A DNA stretch of 35,589 nucleotides from Spirochaetales bacterium (GCA_016935735.1 JAFGQK010000159.1:1-35589), one strand, 5' to 3'. Counted from the stretch's first letter, positions 7,688 through 16,763 are shown. Made by a program: numbers and translations. The notes: generated from the sequence alone by a model not told the origin.

Positions 7688-7740
7688 GGGGGTATAAAAA
7701 TCCTCGAATTCCCATCATGAAAAATAATAGAAAATCGGAT

Positions 7741-7769
7741 TTGACAAGATCATATAAATTTACAATAAT
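7741..7769 (+). promoter_or_regulatory. promoter of the sugar ABC operon
   Basis: A perfect TTGACA (7741-7746), a 17-base spacer and AATAAT (7764-7769, 5 of 6 consensus) predict transcription from about 7776. This excludes translation starts at 7681 or 7717 and supports the GTG at 7801. It diverges from the asd promoter 54 bases away. Confidence 0.75.
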
Positions 7770-7800
7770 GGAAGGAATTCTATCATTTGAGGAGGAAGTT

Positions 7801-9093
7801 GTGAGAAGAAAGAATTTCTCTGTTTTTATGCTTGTTATGTTCATCATAGCAGGATTAATTATCTTTGTCTCTTGTGGAGAAAAGAAACCGGAAGGTCCTG
7901 TTCATGTTATTTTCTATCTCTGGGATGATCCTGCTTATGAACCGATTATCAAGGCTTTTAATGATGCACAAACCGGGGTCATTGTTGATGCGCAATTCAT
8001 TCCTACCAATGAATATGAAGCAAAAATAAACACCCTTCTGGCCGGTGGTGTGGAAATGGATGGGTATATGCAAAAGCGTTCAACAGATATTTTTGCCCAT
8101 TATGCCAATGGCTATCTTGCACCCCTGGATGACCTCTGTAAAAAATATAACTTCGATCTTAATGCAATAAAAGGGTATAAATCTGCCATTACTATTGATA
8201 ATAAAACCATGGCCATTCCGTTCAGGGGGGCTTCTTATTATACCTATTATAATAAGAAAATCTTTGAACAGGCAGGGATGGCGACACCGGATACTTATGT
8301 AAAGAACAACGAATGGACATGGCCCAGGTTCATCGAGGTATCAAAGAGTATAACGGCAAAACTACCGGACACTTACGGGGGCTTCCTGTACACATGGGGT
8401 TCCAATAATGTTATCCCTGCATTACAGAACGGGATGCAATTCGTGGATGCAGACGGGAACCTGGATATCAACCACACTCTCATTAATTGTTATAAATACA
8501 GGAAAGAATTGGAGAAAGCAAAAGCAATTATGCCTTTAACAGAGACAAAGGTGACGAAAACCCACTACTCCAAAGCCTTTTATTCCGGCAAGGTAGGGAT
8601 GCTCATTATCGGTGAGTGGTTTCCCGGTTTTATGATAAAAGGCAGGGACGAAAATCAGTTAGAAGGCTTTACCTGGAATGACTGGTCATTAGCCCGTATC
8701 CCCTGTGATGAATCCTCCTACCGTACCTTTGGGAACCCGACATTCAGTCATGTACATATTAATTCAAAAAAGAAGGATGCAATGTTCAAGTTTATTTCAT
8801 GGATGGGTGGACCGGAAGGTGCGACAATTGTCGCCGGCTCCGGTCTTTTGCCCGCCTATGTGACAGATGCGGTGAAAAATGAGTTTAAGAAAATTCTTCC
8901 TGATGATACAGCCCTTGCATATTATACAGAACCGGTTACTGTCAATACCCAGTTCTATAACAAGTATGGCTCCAAAGTGGAAAGCGAACTGGCTGCGATT
9001 ATGGAGGAATACCTCGGTGCCGATATGAGTGATGCTCAACTGCAAAACCTTATTGAGCAGAGGCTTAAACAGGTTGCAGAACAGATACAATAA
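7801..9093 (+). CDS. sugar ABC transporter substrate-binding lipoprotein
   Basis: This is an extracytoplasmic solute-binding protein of the CUT1 sugar family, 430 residues from GTG 7801. The start is set by the promoter at 7741-7769 and by GGAGG at 7791-7795. A basic N-terminus and hydrophobic core lead to the lipobox FVSC (lipidated Cys25), so it is membrane-tethered. Family features include HVIFYLWDD near the mature N-terminus, the first-lobe segment YTYYNKKIFEQAGM, and KAFYSGKVGMLIIGEW in the hinge region. It is followed by a terminator-like hairpin and the two permeases, the usual arrangement that yields more binding protein than permease. The ligand cannot be read from the sequence. Confidence 0.88.
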   Translation: MRRKNFSVFMLVMFIIAGLIIFVSCGEKKPEGPVHVIFYLWDDPAYEPIIKAFNDAQTGVIVDAQFIPTNEYEAKINTLLAGGVEMDGYMQKRSTDIFAHYANGYLAPLDDLCKKYNFDLNAIKGYKSAITIDNKTMAIPFRGASYYTYYNKKIFEQAGMATPDTYVKNNEWTWPRFIEVSKSITAKLPDTYGGFLYTWGSNNVIPALQNGMQFVDADGNLDINHTLINCYKYRKELEKAKAIMPLTETKVTKTHYSKAFYSGKVGMLIIGEWFPGFMIKGRDENQLEGFTWNDWSLARIPCDESSYRTFGNPTFSHVHINSKKKDAMFKFISWMGGPEGATIVAGSGLLPAYVTDAVKNEFKKILPDDTALAYYTEPVTVNTQFYNKYGSKVESELAAIMEEYLGADMSDAQLQNLIEQRLKQVAEQIQ

Positions 9094-9107
9094 GGAATCT
9101 ATAAGAT

Positions 9108-9136
9108 GAGGAAGGAAAATTTTCCTTCCTCTCTTT
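9108..9136 (+). terminator. partial terminator between binding protein and permeases
   Basis: GAGGAAGG (9108-9115) and CCTTCCTC (9124-9131) pair perfectly, and the AAAATTTT between them can extend the helix. TCTTTTT follows. Its position just after the binding-protein gene fits a stem-loop that stabilises upstream mRNA and reduces read-through to the permeases. Confidence 0.7.
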
Positions 9137-9223
9137 TTACATGGACAGGCCATAAACAATAATTGGTTTGAACAGGTAGTATATGAAAATCAACCGTCTG
9201 TGATAAAAATCATATAAATAAGG

Positions 9224-10129
9224 ATGAAAAAGATAAGCAGGCTTCACAATGATTTTAATGTTGCTCTCCTTTTTATATTGCCCAGTTTTCTGGGTTTTAC
9301 CATTTTTATTCTTATTCCCATTGTAAACTCATTTATTATTTCCTTTACCAATTATTCCGGTTCATTTCAGAATATCCACTTTACGGGCTTTAAAAATTAT
9401 ATACTTGTCATATCTGATCCCAAATTCTGGCAGTCAATGTGGGTAACCCTCTTTTTTGTTTTTGTTGCTGTAACCATGCAGCTGGTAACCGGTTTTATCT
9501 TTGCCTGTATTCTGAATAAAGATATAAGGGGCCGGGTCGCTTTCCGTTCGATCCTGTTTCTTCCCGTAGTACTTTCCAGTGTGGCGGTCTGCCTGTCCTT
9601 TCTCCTTATCTTTCATCCGTCAAAAGGACCGGTGAACAGTTTCCTCAAATCCATCGGTCTTTCCCCGGTCCCGTGGCTTGCAGACAAGTCCACGGCTCTT
9701 CTTACGATTCTTATTGTATTTACCTGGCAGTTCTTCGGTTATTATATGGTTATTTTCTTAAGCGGGTTACAGACAATCAACCCCATTCTCTACGAGGCGG
9801 CTGATATTGACGGGGCATCGGAAATAAACAAGCTGTTCCACATCACCCTGCCCGGGCTAAGCCCTGTCATCTTTTTCAGTTTCATCATTGCAATCATCAA
9901 TGCTTTCAAGGCATTTGACCATATATTCATCATGACGGGCGGTCAGTATGGGGGTGGTCCTGCAGGGTCCACAAGAGTCCTCGCGTTTGATATTTACCAG
10001 AACGGTTTTATCTTCTGGCAGATTGGATATGGCGCTGCGGAATCCGTTATCCTGTTCCTTATCATTTTTTTAATAACGATAGTACAATACAGGATGCAGC
10101 AAAAGTGGGTGAGTTATCATGTCGTATAA
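9224..10129 (+). CDS. sugar ABC transporter permease, MalF type
   Basis: This 301-residue inner-membrane protein has about six transmembrane segments, beginning with a long hydrophobic N-terminal helix (FILPSFLGFTIFILIPIVNS). The EAA loop is LYEAADIDGASEINKLF followed by ITLPGLSP near residues 187-212. It forms the channel with the next gene, whose start overlaps its end by 11 bases. ATG 9224 has only a TAAGG directly before it, so initiation may be weak. It is paralogous to the permease at 1057-1962 but clearly divergent. Confidence 0.88.
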   Translation: MKKISRLHNDFNVALLFILPSFLGFTIFILIPIVNSFIISFTNYSGSFQNIHFTGFKNYILVISDPKFWQSMWVTLFFVFVAVTMQLVTGFIFACILNKDIRGRVAFRSILFLPVVLSSVAVCLSFLLIFHPSKGPVNSFLKSIGLSPVPWLADKSTALLTILIVFTWQFFGYYMVIFLSGLQTINPILYEAADIDGASEINKLFHITLPGLSPVIFFSFIIAIINAFKAFDHIFIMTGGQYGGGPAGSTRVLAFDIYQNGFIFWQIGYGAAESVILFLIIFLITIVQYRMQQKWVSYHVV

Positions 10130-10955
10130 AAAGGCATCAGGAAAAAGGATAATCAGAAACAGCATCATGTATCCTGTCCTGTTCCTTGCGGCCATTGTCA
10201 TTCTGTTTCCCCTGTTATTGATTATTTCATCATCCTTTAAAACGGAAAAGGAAATATTTTCATATCCTGTTTCCATTATCCCGGAAACCATTATTTTTAC
10301 CAATTTCTCCGTACTGGCAGAAAATTTCCCAACATATATCTTTAATTCCTTTAAAGTGACCTTCTTAATTGTCTTTGTCCAGGTGGTTACTGCAACCACG
10401 GCAGGATATGCATTCTCAAAACTCAACTGGCGGGGTAAAGACGCTGTTTTTCTCCTGTACGTTTCTTCCATCATGATCCCTTTCCAGGTGTATATCATCC
10501 CCCAGTTCATCATCATCAGAACCATGGGACTTTATAATACCCACCTGGCCCTTATTCTCGTTTCTTCTTTTACCGCAATCGGCACTTTTTTAGTAAGGCA
10601 GTTCTTCATGACTATCCCGGATTCGTATATAGAAGCAGCGAAGATTAATGGTGCAAACCGTTTCTATATATTTCTTACGATTATGCTGCCCCTGTCCAAA
10701 CCTGTTGTCGCAACCCTGGTTATCCTCTCTTTCCGCTACTGGTGGAATGATCTTTTTACCCCGCTTATTTATATCACTTCCCGCCATCTGAAGACACTGC
10801 CCCTTGGGCTTGCGGATTTTGTCTCTGAATATGATGTGTACTACGGACCGCAGATGGCTGCTTCTTTAATCGCCATTATCCCGGTTGTTGTTATCTTTAT
10901 TTTAGCCCAGAAATATATTGTCCAGGGTGTCGTGGCCAGTGGTATAAAAGGATAA
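10119..10955 (+). CDS. sugar ABC transporter permease, MalG type
   Basis: This 278-residue partner permease carries the EAA loop YIEAAKINGANRFYIF followed by LPLSKPV near residues 168-194 and ends in GVVASGIKG, typical of MalG-like subunits. The 11-base overlap with the MalF-type gene indicates translational coupling. No ATPase gene follows; the next gene, after 104 bases, encodes a DUF2264 protein. As with the first permease pair, an ATPase from elsewhere must energise transport. Confidence 0.88.
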   Translation: MSYKKASGKRIIRNSIMYPVLFLAAIVILFPLLLIISSSFKTEKEIFSYPVSIIPETIIFTNFSVLAENFPTYIFNSFKVTFLIVFVQVVTATTAGYAFSKLNWRGKDAVFLLYVSSIMIPFQVYIIPQFIIIRTMGLYNTHLALILVSSFTAIGTFLVRQFFMTIPDSYIEAAKINGANRFYIFLTIMLPLSKPVVATLVILSFRYWWNDLFTPLIYITSRHLKTLPLGLADFVSEYDVYYGPQMAASLIAIIPVVVIFILAQKYIVQGVVASGIKG

Positions 10956-11059
10956 TGTCCGGGATGCAGGGAAATATGTTGATACGGACCCGTGTTGGAT
11001 GCCATACAGGGTATTTCAGTTGGAACATACAACCTTATTTGTAAACAAGGAGTATATCT

Positions 11060-12943
11060 GTGTATTATAAAGAACTTCAAAATAATCCCCTTACAAAGTA
11101 TGAAGACCTGGCAAAGGCTTTTCTGGATACCATCAAACCATATATGCCTTTCTTAAGTCCGGGCTGTGCAAGAATCGATACGGGTCCCCCGGGGGCCACG
11201 TTCAGTCATAGTGCTGTCTGCCTTGAAGGCTTTGCACGGATACTCTGGGGGCTCGCTCCATACCTTGCAGGGGGAAATATCTATACGGATATGGATAAAA
11301 TAATATCCGGGATAACCAATGGGGTAAACCCTGAACACGGTGAGTTCTGGGGGTGGCCCGGCGACTATGACCAGTTACTGGTGGAAATGGCGGTTTTCGG
11401 TTATGCCCTCTGCATTATCCCGGATATTATCTGGAAGCCCTTGAGTCAAAAGGCAAAAAAAAATTTTGCACGATGGCTCTCTTCTATAAATAAAAAAAAG
11501 ATCCCGGACTGCAACTGGGTATTTTTTCGTATCCTTGTCAATTGCGGTCTTAAAAAAGCGGGGGCAAAGGAATTCGATACACAGCTTCTCGAAGAGTCCC
11601 TGGAGCAGGTTGATGAATTCTCTATTGGTAACGGCTGGTACAATGACGGTTTCCCGCATGACCGCCGGTCACGGGATTATTATATCCCCTGGGCGCTTCA
11701 TTACTATGGCCTTATCTTTGCCGTCTGTTGTGCAGACCTTTATCCGGATAAAGCCGGGATTTTCAAAGAACGGGCTGCTTTATTTGCCGGAGATTTTCGT
11801 TACTGGTTTGCCCGGGACGGCTCTTCCCTCCCCTATGGCAGGAGCCTTACCTACCGCTATGCACAGGCTGCATTCTGGGGTGCACTCGCTTTTGCCGGAA
11901 TAGAAGCCCTGCCCTGGGGTCAGGTAAAGGGATTGTTTCTCCGGAACCTGCGGTGGTGGTTCGGGCAGCCTGCTTTCTCGGAAACAGGGCTGCTTACCAT
12001 CGGCTATACCTATCCGAACCTCTGTATGGCTGAACGGTACAATTCCCCTAACTCACCTTTATGGGCATGCAAAGCATTTATCCCCCTGGCTATTGCAAAA
12101 GACCATGTTTTCTGGCAGACCGGGGAAGAACCCCTTGAAAAGCCGGAAACAACACATATACAGGAACCAACAGGATTCATTATCCATGATTCGGAAGAGA
12201 CCGGGCACCTCTATGCCCTGAATAACGGCCAATGGACTCCCGGGATATCAAATGAGCATAACCATATGGCAGAGAAATACGCCAAATTCGCCTATTCCAC
12301 TTATTTCGGTTTTAATGTCACAACAGATACCTATGGAATCGATAAATCAGCCCATGATAATATGCTTTGTATAAGTACTTTGGACCGCCACTATTATTAT
12401 AGAAAAGAAACCCACGATCATTTCATAAGCCGGGATTATTGTTATTCCAGCTGGAAACCATGTGAAGGTATTCACATAGAGACTTACCTGGTACCCTGCG
12501 GGCCATGGTCGTTACGCTTCCATCATATTAAAGCGGAAACACCGTTTACCAGTGCCGAGGGGGGATTTGCCCTGCCTTTTGATGATGCTTTTTATCCTGT
12601 TGATGAAACCATCCACCGGGAAACTGAAAATTCTTCATATCGGAAAACGGCATGCGGCTTTAGCGGGATAGTAGATGTATATAAAAAACAGCGGGGAAAG
12701 ATCATTATTGCCAATCCCAATTCCAATATTATTCATCCCCGTACCCTTATACCGACCCTCCTGGGGGAGTATACGTCAGGTGAATACTTCCTGGGGTGTG
12801 CTGTTATGGCTCACCCCGATCCGGGAAAAGGTGAAAAATTGTGGCAGGAATTTGATATAAAAGCAATAACAGCCGGTCTTTCTCCTCATTTGCGGAATAT
12901 CTTTGGTGTTTCTAAAACCACCTGTGTGATGCGGGAAAGATAA
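11060..12943 (+). CDS. DUF2264 family protein
   Basis: The 627-residue soluble protein resembles the DUF2264 family (COG4289), seen in many carbohydrate-use loci. The N-terminal part (about 1-350) is Trp- and Gly-rich with helical repeats expected of an alpha/alpha-toroid: GPPGATFSHSAVCLEGFARI, FWGWPGDYDQLLVEMAVFGY and NGWYNDGFPHDRRSRDYYIP. The C-terminal part (about 370-627) looks beta-rich. Toroid folds of this kind often act on glycans, but no activity is established for this family that I can cite. The start is GTG 11060 with AAGGAG at 11047-11052. It follows a sugar transporter, so a role in processing the imported sugar is a fair inference; there is no signal peptide. Confidence 0.85.
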   Translation: MYYKELQNNPLTKYEDLAKAFLDTIKPYMPFLSPGCARIDTGPPGATFSHSAVCLEGFARILWGLAPYLAGGNIYTDMDKIISGITNGVNPEHGEFWGWPGDYDQLLVEMAVFGYALCIIPDIIWKPLSQKAKKNFARWLSSINKKKIPDCNWVFFRILVNCGLKKAGAKEFDTQLLEESLEQVDEFSIGNGWYNDGFPHDRRSRDYYIPWALHYYGLIFAVCCADLYPDKAGIFKERAALFAGDFRYWFARDGSSLPYGRSLTYRYAQAAFWGALAFAGIEALPWGQVKGLFLRNLRWWFGQPAFSETGLLTIGYTYPNLCMAERYNSPNSPLWACKAFIPLAIAKDHVFWQTGEEPLEKPETTHIQEPTGFIIHDSEETGHLYALNNGQWTPGISNEHNHMAEKYAKFAYSTYFGFNVTTDTYGIDKSAHDNMLCISTLDRHYYYRKETHDHFISRDYCYSSWKPCEGIHIETYLVPCGPWSLRFHHIKAETPFTSAEGGFALPFDDAFYPVDETIHRETENSSYRKTACGFSGIVDVYKKQRGKIIIANPNSNIIHPRTLIPTLLGEYTSGEYFLGCAVMAHPDPGKGEKLWQEFDIKAITAGLSPHLRNIFGVSKTTCVMRER

Positions 12944-12964
12944 CTACTTGAATATTTTATCATT

Positions 12965-13942
12965 ATGATCTACTATTATGCGGGCTTTTGTATGAATTGG
13001 TTAAAACAATTATTTCCTGAAGTAAGAAAAATCCTGAAAGAGTCTATACCAGATTTCTGGCCGGAGTTGCATGAAATAATGAAGAATCTGCTCGAAGCAC
13101 CCATTCCGGCAGAAGCTGTTTTGCCTTTAGCAGCCTGCAAAGCAGTGAATGGAAATCCTCCAGATGCCCTGCATATTACAGCAGCGATTCTCGCTTTATC
13201 CAGATGCCTGCGTATATTTGATGATATCGCAGACCAGGACCGGAGCGATCAGTTATGGCAAACGGCTGGAATGAAAAAAGCCATGAACTATGCTTTTTCC
13301 ATTAATGCGATAAGTTCTCACATACTTGCAACCTCTCCGATTCCTGATTATAAGCTGCGGGAAATTTATGAATTATTTTCATCATCCTTACTTATTCTGA
13401 CAAAAGGCCAGGATATGGATATCAAAGGGGAGACTCATACTATTGAAACATACTGGAGAACCATAGAGATGAAAAGCGCGACGGCATTTGCATTAGCCTG
13501 TACAGCGGGAGCTATTGCAGGAACCGATAATCCCGTGTGGATTAAAGCCTGCCGTGAGTTTGGACATCATCTGGGCCTTGCTATACAAATTCTCAATGAT
13601 ATGGAATCAATTTGGTCTTCTTCGGATAAAAAAAATGATCTTCAATGTAACAGGATTACTTTGCCTGTCATATACGGCCTGTCCCGGGATCATCCGGCAA
13701 AAGCAGAATTGGAAAGCATTGTGAACCAGGGTAACATAGCGGATCATAGTAAAAGAATTACAGTAATATTGGACAATATTAATACAAGACAATTTCTCGT
13801 CTGGTCGGCTCTTGAAGAACGGAAACATGCTTTGGAAGTTCTTGCACCCTGTCCCGGCTCCGGAGGTAAAAAAGCATTGGAATCTTATATAACAGGTATG
13901 TTCGGGGACATCGATGTCTTACTGGGTGAAAAAGCTTTATAG
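12965..13942 (+). CDS. isoprenyl diphosphate synthase-like protein with atypical second Asp motif
   Basis: This protein resembles trans-isoprenyl diphosphate synthases (polyprenyl synthetase/ComQ-like). The first aspartate-rich motif is DDIADQD (86-92). GQDMDI and MKSATAF (K170) match the conserved Gln-Asp and Lys-Thr/Ser positions. The second motif is NDMES (211-215) instead of DDxxD, followed by KKNDLQCNRITLPVIYGL, which matches the family's K-N-D...T-LP block. N-D-x-x-S recalls the metal motif of ComQ-type prenyltransferases and terpene synthases. The length of 325 residues is normal. ATG 12965 and ATG 12992 are both possible starts; neither has a strong ribosome-binding site. It follows the DUF2264 gene by 21 bases and is probably co-transcribed with it. 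Confidence 0.75.
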   Translation: MIYYYAGFCMNWLKQLFPEVRKILKESIPDFWPELHEIMKNLLEAPIPAEAVLPLAACKAVNGNPPDALHITAAILALSRCLRIFDDIADQDRSDQLWQTAGMKKAMNYAFSINAISSHILATSPIPDYKLREIYELFSSSLLILTKGQDMDIKGETHTIETYWRTIEMKSATAFALACTAGAIAGTDNPVWIKACREFGHHLGLAIQILNDMESIWSSSDKKNDLQCNRITLPVIYGLSRDHPAKAELESIVNQGNIADHSKRITVILDNINTRQFLVWSALEERKHALEVLAPCPGSGGKKALESYITGMFGDIDVLLGEKAL

Positions 13943-13953
13943 CAAAAGTTTAG

Positions 13954-14622
13954 TTACTTCCACTGCCCGGTAAAACTCTTTTTTAAATCAAAATATAAAT
14001 TATAAGAATATTCTTTATTTATGGTAACAGGATGTTCCTTGTTGTCCGGTGTCATGATTTCATCAAGAATAACAAGATTTTCACATAAGATATCCGCTTT
14101 TGCTGAACAAAGCGGATCAACAGTAAACCAATCCCTGGCAGGCTTTCCACCTATTGATATATCATTTGCTATAATAATCTCAATAGAAAACGGCGTATTT
14201 ATTATGTGAATATCCTCATCCCAATGTGAAATAGAAAACTTCCCTAAATGTATCTCCGCTTCCGGGGGAATATTCAATACCTGGAATCCCCCTGTTCCCA
14301 TGAATATACCAAGAACTATACGGTTTTCATTCTCCTTTTTTTGAAGAATACTTAACCCATCAACCCCGCCTCTTTCCTCTTTTTTCCTGGTAAAATCGAT
14401 TTTACCGGGAAAGATCACCCATTTCGTTTGACCGGACAAATTATTTATAGTGACATCAAATAATAATGGCTCTTCCGGTGAATGGGCAAAACCTGTTTCA
14501 ATAAATTTCATTTCTATAGCTACTTTATCCTGGGAATTTATCACATCCATCTCCTTTTTCCCGGTATCGATGCATTGAATCAAGAAAAGAAAAAGAATTA
14601 TTATACTATATCTGCGTTTCAT
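13954..14622 (-). CDS. hypothetical lipoprotein
   Basis: The 222-residue protein begins with a basic segment and hydrophobic core ending at LIQC (Cys17), a lipobox, so it is predicted to be lipidated and exported. The mature part looks beta-rich, with an immunoglobulin-like feel (LLFDVTINNLSGQTKWVIF, EAEIHLGKFSISHWD), but I cannot assign a family. It starts two bases after the stop of the DUF4157 gene, which implies one transcript and perhaps a shared role. It is convergent with the isoprenyl synthase-like gene, 11 bases away. Confidence 0.7.
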   Translation of the reverse strand: MKRRYSIIILFLFLIQCIDTGKKEMDVINSQDKVAIEMKFIETGFAHSPEEPLLFDVTINNLSGQTKWVIFPGKIDFTRKKEERGGVDGLSILQKKENENRIVLGIFMGTGGFQVLNIPPEAEIHLGKFSISHWDEDIHIINTPFSIEIIIANDISIGGKPARDWFTVDPLCSAKADILCENLVILDEIMTPDNKEHPVTINKEYSYNLYFDLKKSFTGQWK

Positions 14623-14624
14623 TC

Positions 14625-16577
14625 TTAATCATTAAGATCTTCTATTTTGCTTATATCTAATGCTATTCCTGCATGTAATAAAAAACCACAGCCAGGATCA
14701 TTCAGAATATCATTCCTGGTAATCGTATTGGGAAATCCACTTTTATATTCTTGAGGCATTTTATCAATATTTTCATTATATAATCGTTCACAATCCGGAT
14801 AATTATAATCCCTCAATGCGTCATTGACTTCTTCCGTCCTGTCTGCCGTCGGTATTTTTGCAAGAAGTATGTAATAATCTCTTGGTGTCCTTCCGGCGTT
14901 ATAGGAATTTACCATAGAATTAAACATCTGGAGTTCAGATACCCTTGAGATGCCAAACCCTGACCATAGCTGGACATTACTTTCCTTTCCTGCATATATT
15001 GCATTTTCTCCCTGAAAAGATCCGGCCGGATGTTTTTTTAAATATTTTGAATGGTTCTTAAAATAATACCACTCACCGACTTTAAGATTGGGCCGGTTCC
15101 CTATGGTTCCTTTATCTCCTATACTATTGGCATTACTCGATGTACATAAGGTTTTATACGTTGAATTTCCCCCGGGTGCTATTCTCAGGCGTTCCGGTTC
15201 AGGAGTGTCTTTTTTTGTTGAACCAAAATGATCATCAAATGTATCATCTCCCACAGCAGCACGTACCGCATCCAGATAAGCTGCCTGGAGAGCGGTGTTG
15301 CATTCAGCGATCGTAAAACCATTAATAAAGTCTTTAATGCCTTCAGAAGCACTTACCCGCTGCTTTAATGTCCAGTCCTTAAACCCATTTAATTGAAAAT
15401 AGTCGGGATTTGCATATCCGCTTTGATATTCTTCTTTCCAGAAGTCTTTATAAGGTTTGTATTGTAAAGCTTCTTCTTCATTCCCTGCATCCATTAACTC
15501 ATCATATGTTTGCGCTTTTGCCCTGTACCAATGTGAATACCAGAAACCGGTAGTGGCAGTTCTAGCCGGATCATTAATAATATCCACATTTTCTACAATT
15601 TTATTACCAAGCGCTTCGTCTGTAAGAGGGATATCCGGTGGTGTTTTCGGTACTTCCGGTGTACGCTGTCCGCAACGCCTTATAGTTTTCGAATCACCTG
15701 TCCGTGAAATAACCGGTTTTGGGGTATACTCAAGAATCTGTTGCTGGGCGCGTTGAATCTTTTCAACCGGGTTATTCTTTTGAAATTGTTCTATTTCCCT
15801 CGTATACATTCCCGGATTATGGTTCTTATTCATGTTTAATTTCTGAAGATGGTCTTTTACCCTGCTTTCCGGCATGATGCTGTCAATACTTGGTACTTTT
15901 TTAGTCCTTAAGGACTGTGTCTTTAAAGATAGCGCATTCCCCTGCTGTATCACATGAGTCAACTCATGGGCCACCAGTTTTTTTCCTTCCAGGGTTCCGG
16001 GCTTATACTCCCCTTTTGCAAATACAATATCATTTCCCAGGGTAAACGCCCTTGCCCTGACCGCCCTGGCAAGCCTGTCCGCATTTGAATCCGTATGAAT
16101 CCTGACATTGCCTAAATCCACCCCAAACCTCGGTTGGAAGTAATCCCTTACTTTTGATCCTAATGACTCACCCCTGCCTTTTATTGCATTAATCTTTGCC
16201 TCTAATTGTCCGGTAACACTCTCTTCCCCGGATGAACCCTTTTTTTGTATTTTTGTTTCGGCAGATTTTAGCTGATTTTCTATATCTTCTATATCTTCCA
16301 TATCTTCCATATCTTCCATGGAAACAATGAGTTCTGCAATCCTGTCTGCTTCCTGTTCATATATATCCCCGGGCTGGTTTACATAAAGCTTGGCTAAAAT
16401 TTCCCTGGTTTTGAACATCCGCTGGACATCCATATTTCCTACTGTACGCTGGAGAAAGTCGATATTATACAGAAGCGGGGCATAGATATCCTTTCCCTGG
16501 ATAGAATAGGAATAGCTCTTTCCTTCCTTTTTATGGACTCTTCGTACCTTCTTATATGGCTTTGATTCTTGCTGCAT
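14625..16577 (-). CDS. DUF4157 (eCIS core) protein with C-terminal transglutaminase-like domain
   Basis: This is a 650-residue protein with no signal peptide. Residues about 70-85 (DIYEQEADRIAELI) and 146-215 form the DUF4157 domain, including FGVDLGNVRIHTDSNADRLA and the zinc motif HELTH (204-208). DUF4157 proteins are often found with extracellular contractile injection systems, frequently as effectors. The C-terminal half (about 340-640) carries IAECNTALQAAYLDAV (E425, C426) and FQGENAIYAG (E524). These resemble the Glu115-Cys116 and Glu187 sites of Bacillus Tgl-type protein-glutamine gamma-glutamyltransferase. The His of the Tgl GHG motif is not seen (here WSGFGIS). A Met-Glu-Asp/Ile-Glu-Asp run at about 87-100 comes from a 9-bp tandem repeat (16281-16319). 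The ribosome-binding site is weak. No injection-system structural genes are in the window. Confidence 0.75.
   Translation of the reverse strand: MQQESKPYKKVRRVHKKEGKSYSYSIQGKDIYAPLLYNIDFLQRTVGNMDVQRMFKTREILAKLYVNQPGDIYEQEADRIAELIVSMEDMEDMEDIEDIENQLKSAETKIQKKGSSGEESVTGQLEAKINAIKGRGESLGSKVRDYFQPRFGVDLGNVRIHTDSNADRLARAVRARAFTLGNDIVFAKGEYKPGTLEGKKLVAHELTHVIQQGNALSLKTQSLRTKKVPSIDSIMPESRVKDHLQKLNMNKNHNPGMYTREIEQFQKNNPVEKIQRAQQQILEYTPKPVISRTGDSKTIRRCGQRTPEVPKTPPDIPLTDEALGNKIVENVDIINDPARTATTGFWYSHWYRAKAQTYDELMDAGNEEEALQYKPYKDFWKEEYQSGYANPDYFQLNGFKDWTLKQRVSASEGIKDFINGFTIAECNTALQAAYLDAVRAAVGDDTFDDHFGSTKKDTPEPERLRIAPGGNSTYKTLCTSSNANSIGDKGTIGNRPNLKVGEWYYFKNHSKYLKKHPAGSFQGENAIYAGKESNVQLWSGFGISRVSELQMFNSMVNSYNAGRTPRDYYILLAKIPTADRTEEVNDALRDYNYPDCERLYNENIDKMPQEYKSGFPNTITRNDILNDPGCGFLLHAGIALDISKIEDLND
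16281..16319. repeat. 9-bp tandem repeat within the DUF4157 gene
   Basis: About four copies of TATCTTCYA encode Met/Ile-Glu-Asp triplets on the minus strand. The unit is a multiple of three, so copy-number change alters length without breaking the frame. Confidence 0.8.
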
Positions 16578-16705
16578 AGACTTTTACCACTATAGTTAAC
16601 AATACACCACTTTCTTTTTCGTGTCAATTATTTTTTATGGTATGTAGTAATTCCTCATTGGGGAAATGGACCACAGATGAAACCAGGGCTCCCGGGCCAC
16701 AGATT

Positions 16706-16743
16706 GGGTCCAGGGACCCTGCGCAGATTGGCTTCAGGAAGCC
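16706..16743. repeat. two adjacent short inverted repeats with a common spacer
   Basis: GGGTCC-AG-GGACCC (16706-16719) and GGCTTC-AG-GAAGCC (16730-16743) share the same layout and differ by compensating changes. Each is followed by a short run containing CAGATT. A poorer third copy with CCCGGG lies at 16686-16698. The function is unknown. Confidence 0.45.
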
Positions 16744-16763
16744 TGACACAGATTTTATATTTC

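Noticed and set aside
7681..7800. Longer N-terminus (40 extra residues) for the sugar-binding lipoprotein
   Set aside because: A near-consensus promoter lies at 7741-7769, and GGAGG with GTG 7801 starts a proper lipoprotein signal peptide.
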